A stretch of 64,000 nucleotides of DNA from Dysidea avara (Eukaryota > Porifera > Demospongiae > Dictyoceratida > Dysideidae): assembly GCF_963678975.1 (NCBI RefSeq), contig NC_089274.1, positions 2,902,001 through 2,966,000 of the forward strand, read 5' to 3'. The number at the start of each line of letters is the position of its first letter. The stretch's first letter is position 1. The notes under the pieces were generated by a model, which was not told the origin of the DNA, ran no database searches, and saw only the letters and a list, made by a program, of their open reading frames with translations. A program made the translations under genes and the position numbers. Shown here piece by piece: positions 34,161-45,492 of this stretch.

Positions 34161-35636
34161 TCTGTTTTGCCTTATTAGTTGGTTTAAAGTTGTCTTAAAG
34201 TCTCCAACATCTGCTTATTAGGTTAGGTAATTCAAAGGCTGCAGCACAGTTGCTGTAGACCTTCAGTGCTGGTCACTGTAAAGCTGTAATAATAAATAAT
34301 GTGCAGAATGCAAAATGGATATCAAGAGTATCACCCCAAGGTTGAGGGACACAGGGGACTCAGAAGTATAAACAGGTGGTGGCAGGCGATCTGGCCACCT
34401 GCTACTTGGATACTGACCAGGGAAAAGGGTCATGGGTAGGCAACAATAATATTTTCCACTGCTAGCAGTGTGAAACAGGGATCATTGAGATGTTGTAGGG
34501 CCCAATTCTCCTTATAACATTCTTTATTTTTAACTCGTACAGTCTTATATCTAGTTTGCAGGCTATAGTATAGGTAACTAATGGTCTTACTATGCAGGAC
34601 ATTTTTGATTCCTTGTCTAAAGAATTTGAGATGTAGCTTACGATTGTGCCCAGTGGCATGAGTCGAGGCCCCTTGTCCGAGAACAGAAGACGACACTAGT
34701 GAAAATATTTTTGCCAGCTATGTATGTAGTTCTGGATGGCATATCTAAGGTTGGGATTTTCACACAGGAACACTGGATAATTCAGCAGTAGTGAAAGGCT
34801 AAAAGGAAACTGACTCTGAGTAGAGTGCATGGTTGGTATACACCATTTTTTAACAACCTCCTCAAGTTGCCAAGAAGCGTGTAAACGGAGTTGGCTTGTT
34901 TGTCGAATAGTTGTTGATAAAAACCATGGGCCACCAGGAAAGTTTAGCACAGCAGACATCAACTGGTGATGAGGTTGGCATCAAACGGCAGTACTTGTTT
35001 ATAGAATGAGAGAACTTGATCTCAGGAGGTCATAGGGTGGTAAAGGGACACTCTGGCAGCCCTTGAGTCTAAGGTTGATAGGGGATGGAGGACTTGGGAG
35101 GCATACAGCTAAGGGCTTTAATTTAGGCAGCATCTGATTTGGGGAAAAGGGTAATTTCCCTACCTTGAGGTATACAGCGACAACTCATTCGGATCAAGAG
35201 TGAATTAACACATTTTAATATGGCCTAGATGCAGCCTCAGATGTGCAAAATGCTTGGACATTGAGTTTACAAAGCAGCAGTCAACAGTGACACATGTTAA
35301 AGTAATGAGTGAGCCCAGCACAGTGATGTCAGTACCAAAATCACAGAAATGTCAAGAATGATAAGCAAATTATATTATATATTATTTCTAATTTGATTCT
35401 CAAAAGTTGTTGGCCTATGAGACTGCAGCCACACATTTATTTCACAATCTAGTAGCAAAAGTGTGTTACATGCGTATCTGTGATCTCATAATAATCTAGC
35501 AGAAGGAATATATATTATTTTTGTCTCTTTAAGGATTTCTTATCAGTTAAAATTATTCATACATATATCATATGACGACAATTAAGTAACTATTTGAAAA
35601 CCACATCCTGCTGAAGCCAACGAGCCATAATCCACC
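34161..35636. other. Intergenic, no gene seen
   Basis: Two open minus-strand stretches (34430-34696 and 34696-34962) lack recognisable motifs or splice logic. Otherwise nothing recognised. Confidence 0.3.
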
Positions 35637-35643
35637 AATTGTG

Positions 35644-35914
35644 TAGTCTCGCACCCAGATCCCACCCACTACGTTGAGTAGGGTCTGCTGACAAACTATG
35701 GAGTTTTGGACCCTATACCATATTTCTTTTCTGACCAATTAGATGGCTTTAATTCAGCTACAATGTGATTTGATAGGCTAGAACAATGAAGATGGCCAAC
35801 TGAAACCATGGATACGAAATGCATAAGCAGTAAGGTGGCAGGCCCAAAAAATGTAGCATAAATCACCAGACCCTACTCAACACATAGTGGGTGGGGTCTG
35901 GACATGAGGCTACA
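35644..35914. mobile_element. MITE, TAGTCTCG end, 7-bp target duplication
   Basis: 271 bp. The left arm CCCACCCACTACGTTGAG and the right arm CTCAACACATAGTGGGTGGG are near-perfect inverted repeats of about 45 bp in total. AATTGTG lies directly outside both ends (35637-35643 and 35915-35921). Confidence 0.75.
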
Positions 35915-36030
35915 AATTGTGCTTTTATTATATAGTACAACAAATTCCAATTAGTGCCCACCTCTTTAATAACCTCATTATTGACATTGTCAAGCAGCTA
36001 TAGTCAAGACCTAGACCTCATTACAGTTAC

Positions 36031-36530
36031 CAGTGTTGGGTAAGTTACTTTGTAAAAGTAACTAGTTACATATTACTTGCAACAGAACTATTTAGTTACA
36101 GTTACATATTACCCAAAAAATAAAGTAACTATAATAATATTACATATTATATTACTTTGTGTCCACAGCCTTAAGCTGTCACATGTGAAACTACCACCTT
36201 ATCACGTGACATGATTGCGTTGTTGGACAATGTGCAAATCTTAGTTGTAAGTAAGAAGCTGGTGAATAAGCTTCATTCAGTAGGCTTCATTACTTTGTTG
36301 TGACTAGGTGTTACTCAGTGGATTACTAACAAAATTAGTAGCTTCATTACTTGTAGTAATAATATTACGTAATATTAGATTCGTTACAGTAACTATATTA
36401 CTTAGGTAATGCGTTACATTTGTAAGTAAAGTAACTTGAGTTATATTACCTGTTTTTATAGCGTATTTCGTTATATTACTTAGTTACCACAAAAGTAATA
36501 ATATTACATAACACGTTACTCCCAACACTG
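36031..36530. mobile_element. CAGTGTTGGG MITE, copy 1
   Basis: 500 bp with ends CAGTGTTGGG and CCCAACACTG and many GTTAC/GTAAC words inside. Flanks ACAGTTAC and ATAGTTAC differ at one base, a probable 8-bp hAT-type target duplication. No coding capacity. A second, inverted copy lies 450 bp downstream. Confidence 0.8.
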
Positions 36531-36597
36531 ATAGTTACCATGTCTAGGCACACTTTACAACACAGGACACCTCATTGTTGTGGTGCCCTACCAATTT

Positions 36598-36662
36598 AAG
36601 ATATCCATAAGATTTGTTCAGGATATCTGGATGGTAAAATTACTATTTGTTTCAACTCTAGT
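36598..36662 (+). mobile_element. Remnant of the hAT right end
   Basis: TTTGTTCAGGATATCTGGAT followed by GTAAAATTACTATTTGTTTC and AACTCTAG closely matches the right end of the hAT element at 25660-25715. The rest of the element is absent. Confidence 0.7.
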
Positions 36663-36981
36663 TATAGCACTTAGCCATATTGTTTTCCAAGTTTGCTGTC
36701 CAACTATCGTAAGGCTTCACCTAATCACAGCCGGACTCTCATTTCATGAGCTGTACATGTAAAGTGGAATTTATGCAGTGGAACCTCAGCAGTCACCTCA
36801 TTAAAATGGCCACCTTGTGTTACAGTGGTCAGGTCCAGCAAGTCCAAATACTTCCAAACTATTACATTTAATTTCGTTACTAGGACCACCTCACTAATAG
36901 GGCCATCTGTCCCGATTCATTTCCTCAAAACTTTTCAGAATAGACTTTCACAAAAGAGGCTGGCCAAATATGTGTCATTGT

Positions 36982-37953
36982 CAGTGTTGGGAGTAACGCG
37001 TTACGTAATATTAATACTTTTGTGGTAACTAAGTAATATAACGAAATACGCTATAAAAACAGGTAATATAACTCAAGTTACTTTACTTACAAATGTAATG
37101 GGTTATCTAAGTAATATAGTTACTGTAACGAATCTAATATTACGTAATACTATTACTATAAGTAACGAAGTTACTAATCTTGTTAGTAATCCACTGAGTA
37201 ACACCTAGCCACAATGAAGTAATGAAGTCTACTGAATGAAGCTTATTCACCAGCTTTTTATTTATAACCAAGATTTGCACATTGTTCAACAATGCAATCA
37301 TGTCACGTGATAAGGTGGTAGTTTCACACGTGACAGCTTAAGGCTGTGGATACAAAGTAATATAATATGTAATATTATTATAGTTACTTTACTTTATGGG
37401 TAATACGTAACTGTAACTAAATAGTTTAGTTACAAGTAATATGTAATATCAAGAGTTCATAATATATATACTAAGGAGAGTATCCTACTCTCATATATCA
37501 TTGTAGAAAGGCGTATCGTGAAGTTATGACGTAACACTTCTAAGTTCGCCCGTTTTTCTTTGTATAATTAATGACGTCATTAGTTGACATGGTATCGATT
37601 GAACGCGTGCCTACCAACGTCGCTAGCAACCAAATTAACTCCAGCTCTAAGTGTTTCTCACCCAACTACAATCGTTCCTTCATGGGTTAAGACCGCTTCG
37701 TAGGTGTTTCTTACTAGGCCATTCGCGAATACGGCTATCCTGAGCGTCGCAAGTGTGAAACGTGCTAACGATTCTTGCACTTTTACGGCTTCCAGTACGT
37801 CACAAACCACAACATCTTGTCGTTACGTCATAACTTCACGATACGCCTTTCTACAGGGGTATATGAGAGCAGGATACTCTCCTTAGTATATATATTATGA
37901 ACTCTTGGTAATATGTAATTAGTTACTTTTAAAAAGTAACTTGCCCAACACTG
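36982..37953. mobile_element. CAGTGTTGGG MITE, copy 2, with insertion
   Basis: Nearly the reverse complement of copy 1 for about 500 bp, interrupted by another element at 37450-37907. Flanks GTCATTGT and ATCATTGT match at 7 of 8. Together the two copies form a long inverted repeat with a 450-bp spacer. Confidence 0.8.
37450..37907. mobile_element. 458-bp element with CAAGAGTTCATAAT ends, 7-bp target duplication
   Basis: The terminal inverted repeats run about 85 bp from each end with a handful of mismatches, starting CAAGAGTTCATAATATATAT. GTAATAT flanks both ends (37443-37449 and 37908-37914). The centre has no transposase. It shares its terminus and duplication length with the 38-bp element at 5891-5928. 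Confidence 0.85.
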
Positions 37954-37961
37954 ATCATTGT

Positions 37962-39817
37962 CTATCTCATAACAATTTGGATTGATACTTAGTATCCAAT
38001 GTGCAAACTCATATGTCTCTCAAAACCCTTACAAACTTCTGTCAACATCAAACACAATGCATTGCCTTCCTAGATAAGAAATAAGTTCCAACATGCCATA
38101 TTTGGTAGTGCAATCATACATCATGACTCATGACCATGCAACCTCCCCGGGAGTTTTTGATATTCTTCATACAACATCTTAATTATCAAAAATTATCAGC
38201 TACAGTAGTAACTAGGGCTGTGAAACTTAACTGGGAGCCAGTTTACTTTTCTTAGTGGTTATTTTTAATTTTGTGGTAATCGATTAAATATTGCATAACT
38301 GGCTACAACCTGAGCATGCATGTTTAATGTTTCAAGATGACAACAGAATACATTTTTCGTGCCCATTTGAAGAATGAAATAGTCACAGCAATTGGTGCAT
38401 TTCTCCTGTGTGGGCCCATTTCAGGATTTTGCTGGCAATTTTATACAGGGAACTCGTACATACTGCAAGTTGTGTTATCAATCCATCGCCCACAGTGGAC
38501 TTGACAACAGAGGTGATATAAGGTGTTAACAGAGGCGATAACTTATTTTATTGTTAAAGACATGCACCCAGTAAGTACTACAGATGGAGAGGGATTCTTG
38601 AACTTAATGCAAATTTCAGAGCCATGCTATACCGAAACCCTTTACATACCTTTGATCTATAACTTGATGGTGGTAAAGGTACTGTTCTACACATGCAAGG
38701 TATTTATTAACCAGTTGCACTGGTGCATTTGTTGCAAAAGCATCTACTGGTGGGCATGGCTAAATTAAAAACAGATTAAGGAGTCCAGAAATACCATCAA
38801 AAATTGCCAGGTTCATACTCCCTCTATGCTAAAGATAACGAAACCATTGTTTGGTCATTGATAGCTAATGAATATAGGTGTATCATAACTAATAAAAAAT
38901 GGGCATTGTTTACTGGTAGTGAAAATTAATGTCTGAATACTGATAGTTTTTATTATTTATATTTTGTCTGAACAATGTATTGGACCAATCATACTATTAG
39001 CTACAATTCTCACGCTATTAATCTATTGAAGGATAATTGCTGCTATTTTGTGGTACAATAACCTCCTAAGCTGTTGGATTTCCAGGAAGTTAGTGGCAGA
39101 CTGGCAGCTGTCCAAAAATCATACGATAATCGATACTACGCTCTAGTCTTCCAATGAAATCACCAAACATAATTCTTGCCATGATTGTATAGACTCCATG
39201 CACACTGAGGCATGGCACTTTATTACATCATTGAAATGGCAATTTTGAGAGAGAAAAACGTATTTGTTCCGTGCTAGGAAATTTTTTTTAATGTAATGCA
39301 AGGTAATCATACTGAAAAAACAGAGGAATGCTGTTAAAAAGTACATAACATACTTCATAACATACTTGTTGCATGACGAGTTATCCCGGCTAGGGAAGGT
39401 TTTTGTATTAGAACGCTCAATACTTTTGCTTTTATTTCCCTCCGAAATTCCCCCTAAATCATCATGAAATCTGAATCCATATCAACTATTTGCCGGACCA
39501 CGCCTTAGTGCACATGGGGTCTATACATAACGAACAATTCATGAACGCTAATGAATCATTTTTCTTAACCAAAGTAATGGTATGTCAAGCAACCCAACAT
39601 TTCGGTGAACTGAAAAAATTTTTACATTAGAGATAGAGAACCATCATCAAAATTATTTGTGATGATGTACAATAAAACAAATAGGCATGTGAAACCTTGG
39701 GTAACATACGACCACAAAGTGTGCCATGTAGAAAACACACTGTGGACATGGCAAGGTAAAAACATAACGAGAGAAAAAAAGACTAGCTACTGTATTACAA
39801 AATAAATAAAATCCTAT
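37962..39817. other. Intergenic, no gene seen
   Basis: TAGGGCTGTGAAAC near 38213 looks like a hAT-type terminus without a partner that I can find. Open frames near 38523 and 39143 show no motif. Confidence 0.3.
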
Positions 39818-40433
39818 CTATTTTGTGCACCACTCCTTACAGTTTCTTGCCAGAAAATTTCTCGGAGAAGCAGAAATACTGGAAGAGGCAGCAACATCCA
39901 ACCATTCCTTAAGTACATGCTTCGATATCTTAACTTTTCTTACTAGGGACTCATAAGAAGGCAGTGCAGGGGTTCTCACCAGTTTGGCTGCAGCCTACAT
40001 CGGGAGTCCGGCCATTCTAATTTGGATTCTTCTGACCTAAAACACAAAAAACGCATGTTTACAACCTTGATATGTACATGCATAGAAAGGTAGAATCAGA
40101 AATCTATGATACATTTATAATTAATTTGATGGGATGCCAGAATGTCTCTCGCGCAACTTGTCTCGCCATCAACTTTCGGCGGCAAGGGCAATTTATTTTG
40201 CGAGAGTTTTTTATATGCCTCCCTTCAAATATAACATTTTAAGCCAAGTTTTACCGATTTAACACCACTGGTGGCCTTCTTCTTCTTCTCTACTGCGAAG
40301 CCAAGTTAAAGCGGGAATTTATTCAAGGATTTTAATACGTAACCGATTAATGATAATTATGACGAAAGATGTACCATGCACCTAATTTTAGTAAATTTAC
40401 CTTGATGAGCTCCATATTCCAACTCGTATGCAT
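39818..40433 (-). CDS. Gene E: small two-exon gene or pseudogene with in-frame TAG
   Basis: Exon 1 (40433-40401) encodes MHTSWNMELIK and ends at CAAG|GTAAAT. A strong acceptor, TTTTTTGTGTTTTAG, opens exon 2 at 40036 in the same phase and gives VRRIQIRMAGLPM. A TAG at 39997-39995 then interrupts. The same frame stays open for 58 more codons (AAAKLVRTPALPSYESLVRK, then HVLKEWLDVAASSS) to TAG at 39820-39818. If splicing instead used that TAG as acceptor, exon 1 would join the downstream part in frame without a stop. I do not recognise the protein. Alternatives are a decayed gene or a transposon fragment. Confidence 0.35.
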
Positions 40434-40866
40434 CTCCAGTATGGTTTGTCACAAGCATACAAATATCTCTCTTTCGATCTCTCTGAACTTGGGGCTACGC
40501 ACTAAGCGCGCCAGCTAGTTCTCTCGCGATCACGTGATGGCTGTTGGATATCTATAGTGCGAGCTGTGGTGCAACGTGACAAGAATAACGGCACTGCTCG
40601 CTAATATATACCTCTATCTTCTCCATCCTGAATATGCAGTCGACCGATCTCTCAAGGTGTGCATTAATTAAAGTTGTGTGAGACATACACAAGCAACGTA
40701 AAATACAGTCAGAAATCGGTATCTGTGATCTATTAGTATCAATGGGCTTAAACAATTTTTTAAAACTATTGTTTCCTAGGTTCCCTGCTGCCTTATGTGT
40801 GTACATTCTTGTACCATAGATTTATAAGCCCCAGGTGGGGTTTATAAATCTATGCTTGAACCTACT
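40434..40866. other. 5' flank of gene E
   Basis: Contains CTCTCGCGATCACGTGATGG (near 40520), more CpG-rich than its surroundings, which could be part of a promoter. A short palindrome, CATAGATTTATAAGCCCC against GGGGTTTATAAATCTATG, is centred near 40835. No exon. Confidence 0.3.
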
Positions 40867-41710
40867 TTAATAAAAAGGACATAACTATTCAGTGGACTGG
40901 ACTGGCATATTATTTTTTTTTGCACATTATATGGTTGGATTTATTGAGTTTTGCCAGGTAATTAATGGCGATTTGGTAGCCTGCAGCCCACTATTAAACA
41001 CTGAATGGGCAGTGAAATGTACAAAAACTGTTTTTAAAATAATTTTGCTACTTTTCAGCTTATACAGCATGGGGCTTGATACAACGCTTTCTCCTTACCC
41101 TGTAATGCTACTATGTGACAGCAATTATAGTTAAGCAGCAATCATCTTTCCAGTTGGCGAAGAGCAAGCTCAACGAGCGAACTGTGTAGTCTTTCATGGC
41201 CAGATGTCTATTTCAACACAGAGGCTTAACAATTAGAAATTATAAGCGCCAGTGCTGAGAAAGCTATGCCTCTATAGATGCCACAAAAGACTATACAGCT
41301 TGCTCGTTGAGCTTGCTCGTTGAGCTTGCTCGTTGAGCTTGCTCGTTGAGCTTGCTCGTTGAGCTTGCTCGTTGAGCTTGCTCGTTGAGCTTGCTCTAGG
41401 GATATCATTGTCAACTGGAAAGATGATTGCTGATTAACTATCGCTGCCACATAGCAGCGTTACAGGGTAAGGAGTAAGTGCTGTATCAAGCTCCATGCTG
41501 TATAGCAGCGTAACTTAACAGTAGCGTAATTATTGAAAGACAACTTTTGTACATTTTACTTCTTGTATTCCAATGTTTAATAGTGAGCTGCAGGCTATCA
41601 AACGGCTATTAAAGAAATCAAAAAGTCCAACCATATAATGTGCAAAAACCAAAAAAACTGTGCAGTCCAGTAGTCCAGTCCACTGAATAGTAACGCCCTT
41701 GATAAAAAGG
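40867..41710. mobile_element. Foldback element 1, TATTCAGTGGACTGGAC ends
   Basis: The outer left block TATTCAGTGGACTGGACTGG is mirrored by CCAGTCCACTGAATA at the right. Inner pairs include AATCATCTTTCCAGTTGGC against CAACTGGAAAGATGATT, and CAGCATGGGGCTTGATAC against GTATCAAGCTCCATGCTG. The centre holds a 13-bp minisatellite. No coding capacity; boundaries approximate. Confidence 0.7.
41297..41396. repeat. 13-bp minisatellite, 7.7 units
   Basis: The unit AGCTTGCTCGTTG is repeated seven times without change, plus a partial eighth. A single related motif, GAGCAAGCTCAACGAGC, lies in the opposite arm near 41162, so the array seems to have grown from one arm of the surrounding palindrome. Confidence 0.95.
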
Positions 41711-41728
41711 CTTTTCATTGAAAATGTA

Positions 41729-42410
41729 AATTTGTTGTGGTCAAATGGCATAATGTACGTATTTCGCAGACTGGACTCACGGACTGAGCTGGAAACAGAT
41801 TTTAAACAATAATCCAGGCATTATCCATCTCTTGCAACACTGGAGACACCACTCATATCTAGCTACAACTGCTGGTATTGCTCTTCCTTACAAGTTATGG
41901 CACTAGCGTGTACACTAATTAATTAGAATACATTTACGATACACGTGTACTAGCAGTGATAAAGTATGATAGAGGCTACTGTTGTAGCGTAGATGTTTTC
42001 CTTTGTTGCTTTAGCACTTAAGAGATTATTCTTAGGAGGTAGCTATAGGTGGCACCGCCGGGCGAGGTGTTTATGAAAATAAACTGGCTCATCACTACAG
42101 CCCTAACACTAGTGCTAAGTACTGAAGCAGTAAAGGAAAACATCTACGCTACAACAATAGCCTTTATCATGCTTTATCACTACTAGTACACGTGTATCAT
42201 AAGTGTATTCTAATTAATTAGTGCACACGCTAGTGTCATCACTTGTATAGAAGGACAGTACCAACAGTTGTAGTTCGATAGTGGTGTCTCCAGTGTTGTG
42301 GCAAGAGATGGATAATGCCTGGATTATTGGTCAAAATCTGTTTTCAGCTCAGTCCATGAGTCCAGTCCGCGAAATACATTACGCCTGGTCAAATAGCTAC
42401 TAAAACTGGC
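41729..42410. mobile_element. Foldback element 2 (palindrome)
   Basis: TCGCAGACTGGACTCACGGACTGAG on the left is mirrored by CTCAGTCCATGAGTCCAGTCCGCGA on the right, and arms of about 300 bp match around a centre near 42070 (for example GTAGCGTAGATGTTTTCC against GGAAAACATCTACGCTAC). It is directly next to elements 1 and 3. Boundaries approximate. Confidence 0.7.
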
Positions 42411-42435
42411 TGAAATAATGTTTCTAATGGGCGTA

Positions 42436-43149
42436 AGTAATCACTGGTCTGGACTACTGGACTGGCATATTTTTTTTGGTTTTGCACGTTCTAAGATTGT
42501 TAGCTAAAGGCCTTCAGAAAACTTGCAGCCTCCTGGCTACAAGTAAAATGATGAATGTGAGGAATAGTCAGAGTAAACAAACACTGGCTTCTAGTGATCT
42601 TTCTACTATTTACAGTAAATATACTCCTTATCAATCAATCAGGGAATGTACTAGTGAAACGATAAAGTCTTGGAGAGAGTGACAAGCTTGTACAACGCTA
42701 ATAAATTAATTTTGGTCACATATACGTGTAGGCAAGCTAGCAGTGCACATCAGTGTAAGAACTATCATGATAGCTGTCATCGTAGTATGTAATTTTAGCT
42801 ACAATAGATTGGTCTAGAATAGATAGCTTACATGTGTCTCAAATGGTTTGCCATCACTTTGTTTCATTCAAGGATATCATGGTAGTTAATTTTTAAATAG
42901 CCATCACTATCACATTCCCTGCAGCACAGCAGTAAGAAGTGTACAAGTGGTGTATATAAAGCATAATAAGAAGTATTGAAATCTTTTAAAAGACACAGTT
43001 TTTGCTTTGTCACTGCTCTATATTCATAGTAGTAGCAGCCTGTAGGTTCCCTAAAGACCCTTAGCTAGCATGATTCAATAAAACCAACCTTACCATGTTT
43101 AAAAATCAAAAAAATGTTAGTCCAGTAGTCCATTCCAGTGATTAGTTAC
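42436..43149. mobile_element. Foldback element 3, TAATCACTGG ends
   Basis: The left end TAATCACTGGTCTGGACTAC and the right end, reverse-complemented, TAATCACTGGAATGGACTAC are matched for about 35 bp. The interior holds an open frame at 42476-42682 without recognisable motif. It shares the GGACTACTGGACTGG core with elements 1 and 2, and one more end lies near 61965. Confidence 0.65.
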
Positions 43150-45150
43150 ACCTGTTTCTAATCCTGTTATGGCAGACTTTATTCCAACTGCTCAAAAATT
43201 CATGTGGATGAGTTAATCCTTGGCTGCCTGTGATTACCTCAGCATATGAAGAGCCCACATTCATGAGGGCTCGTAAAACAAATGTGACTGGATCTGCAAG
43301 AATCCCACATGTAGCGCATGGCAGCCACCATACAGTCCACACTGTATAAACATTTCTGGCCAGAATCCTACTGTACAACTAAAAGTTCTCCAATAATCAT
43401 TCCATTCAATTATGATTTCCACACCCTAGAAGGTGCTGACCAAACACTGGTCAATGACACAGACACTGTGTCATTGTGTGAACATTGCCAAACCATTTTC
43501 ATTATTCTAATATGAATGCAAGTAAGGTAAAACTTCTAAAAAGCCATACATCTTACATATATACACTTTCAACAACTATACTTAGTGGGCTGGAACAAAT
43601 CTACAAATACATCCTCTGAAGCTTCTTTTTAAAATGTTACCAAAGCTGTTACAAATGTCATATCAACGATTAATGAATATAATTGATGGTTATTAGGGGT
43701 ACGTACTATACACTGTAGTACAAACTCCTACACTTTGTAATAGCTCCAGTATAACCATTGTTTAGACTGTAATGTAACTACACTAGAATATGTGTAAATA
43801 GCAGCTTTCACAAGGAGTGACAATACTTCAATACTTGTGCAACTGGTTTAACATGTTTGCATCCATGGTAGCGAAGCTTTGGTGGATAAAGCAGCATCCA
43901 GATGTGATAAAACTGAACGAAGCTTTAAACTATTTGTCTCACCCTAATACTTAGGTGTGAAAATTTCCTGTGGTACAAATTTTAGTGCTTTATACAAGCA
44001 CCAGCTTACAAAATTCTCCCATCTGACAAGTTTATGCACTTTTCTGCCTGTCCAGTGTATTTAAGGTCAAAACGTTTGGCTCAAATCAAAGGTGTAGACA
44101 GGTTCCAATGTTGACTACCATAAACGTATTAAGTTTTGTGGGTAAAATTTTTGTGGTTTGTCAAAAATACAGGTTTGCAAGTGTATTAAATTTTGTGAGT
44201 ATAATTTTCGTGTTTTAATCTCAACAAGCCAGTTTATTTTCTCGAGGATCCACGGGGAGCAAAATTTGTGCTTTAAGGTCGCATTTAAGATTTACAACTT
44301 AACAGCTTTAGCTAGCTACTTCATTTACGCTGGCGTACTTATCTGGAACTAAGCAAACCATTTTGTGGAGTTGATTCATCATGAGAATCTTGCCTGCTGG
44401 AATCAGAGGAAACGGGTCAACAAGGCCATCAGTATCTAGCTAGTCACGTGGTGAATAAGTGCACGTGTCGTCGTCAGCATATCTATGGTAGCGCATAAGG
44501 AAGGTGTATTGGTGGCAACGGTTAATAGGTCTGCTTTAGCTGAGACATGAGTTTCAAAATGGATTAATTTTCGTGGATCAGCTTTATGTGGATTAATTTT
44601 TGTGGATAAGCTGCAAACCACAAAATCCACGAAAATTTCTACGCCACAAAAGTTTCTACGCTTACGGTATACCCATCCCTATTTCTAAAAGGAAAACCAT
44701 TTTGTACCATCCAGCCTCACATAAATCATACTTACTATGTGCCCGATAATAGCAATCTTGCATATTCATTTTGTTAAAGTGAAACTTTCAACATGATGGT
44801 TGCATTTAAGTCAACACTGACTTTTTCTTTCGATTGTTTCAGTATTGAATGAGACAAAATGATACCAAATAGTACTACAATGATATCCAAATATTGTCCC
44901 TAATCTCCCTACACATATTTGATAAGTGTGTCTACACATATTGTACATTGCGTGGGAGGATCAAAGTGATGCCATGTATCGTATTGTCCATACAGTACTT
45001 ATTAGCTGCATAACTGTACTGTATGAGTCACACAGTTCAGTTTTGCAGTTAATTGGGTAAATACAGTACAGTTATGTACTTAATTGGGCAAATACAGCGC
45101 ACTTAGGCAAATACAGCGCACTTAGGCAAACACAGTACAATTATGTGCAG
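43150..45150. other. Intergenic, repeat debris
   Basis: Contains TTTTGTGGATTAATTTTCGTGG-type words near 44110-44640 and the terminus TTTCTACGCTTACGGTA near 44655, a MITE-like family. At 45060-45135 the word CTTAGGCAAA-ACAG is tandemly repeated. The open frame at 43318-43515 has no motif. No gene supported. Confidence 0.3.
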
Positions 45151-45185
45151 AATTTATTTAAAGAATGTTACATAAACAACACACT

Positions 45186-45425
45186 GTAAATTGCTAAAAC
45201 CAGCCAAACTAATCCTACGCGTTTGTTCTATGGCTAGAAACAGATTGTATAAAAACTTACTGATCGTCTGATCACGAAGCTTTTTAAACATCACTCCACT
45301 AAGACAGCATGATTGATCACATGCGTGACATTGTAAATCACTAAAACTAGCCAAACTAATCCTATTAGCTTGTTCTACGACTAGAAATAGATTATTTAAA
45401 CACTTACTGATATCCTGATCACCGA
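45186..45425. repeat. Diverged direct repeat, about 93 bp
   Basis: 45186-45279 and about 45333-45425 share CCAAACTAATCCTA, TTGTTCTA, CTAGAAA-AGATT and ACTTACTGAT in the same order with roughly 80 percent identity. Both copies lie in one minus-strand open frame (45154-45492), so the translation has a repeated RISLA-FS-LQC motif. No start context or splice logic supports a gene. Confidence 0.5.
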
Positions 45426-45492
45426 AAATCGCAGCGGTTTGAGTACTAGAGAAAATCGCTCTGAGCCAGACAACTAGGAAGTACAATAACAC

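Noticed and set aside
41226..41450. A repeat protein with QAQRASSTSKLNE units
   Set aside because: It is the minus-strand translation of the 13-bp minisatellite; no gene structure surrounds it.
42476..42682. A 68-codon plus-strand open frame
   Set aside because: It lies inside foldback element 3 and has no known motif or splice partner.
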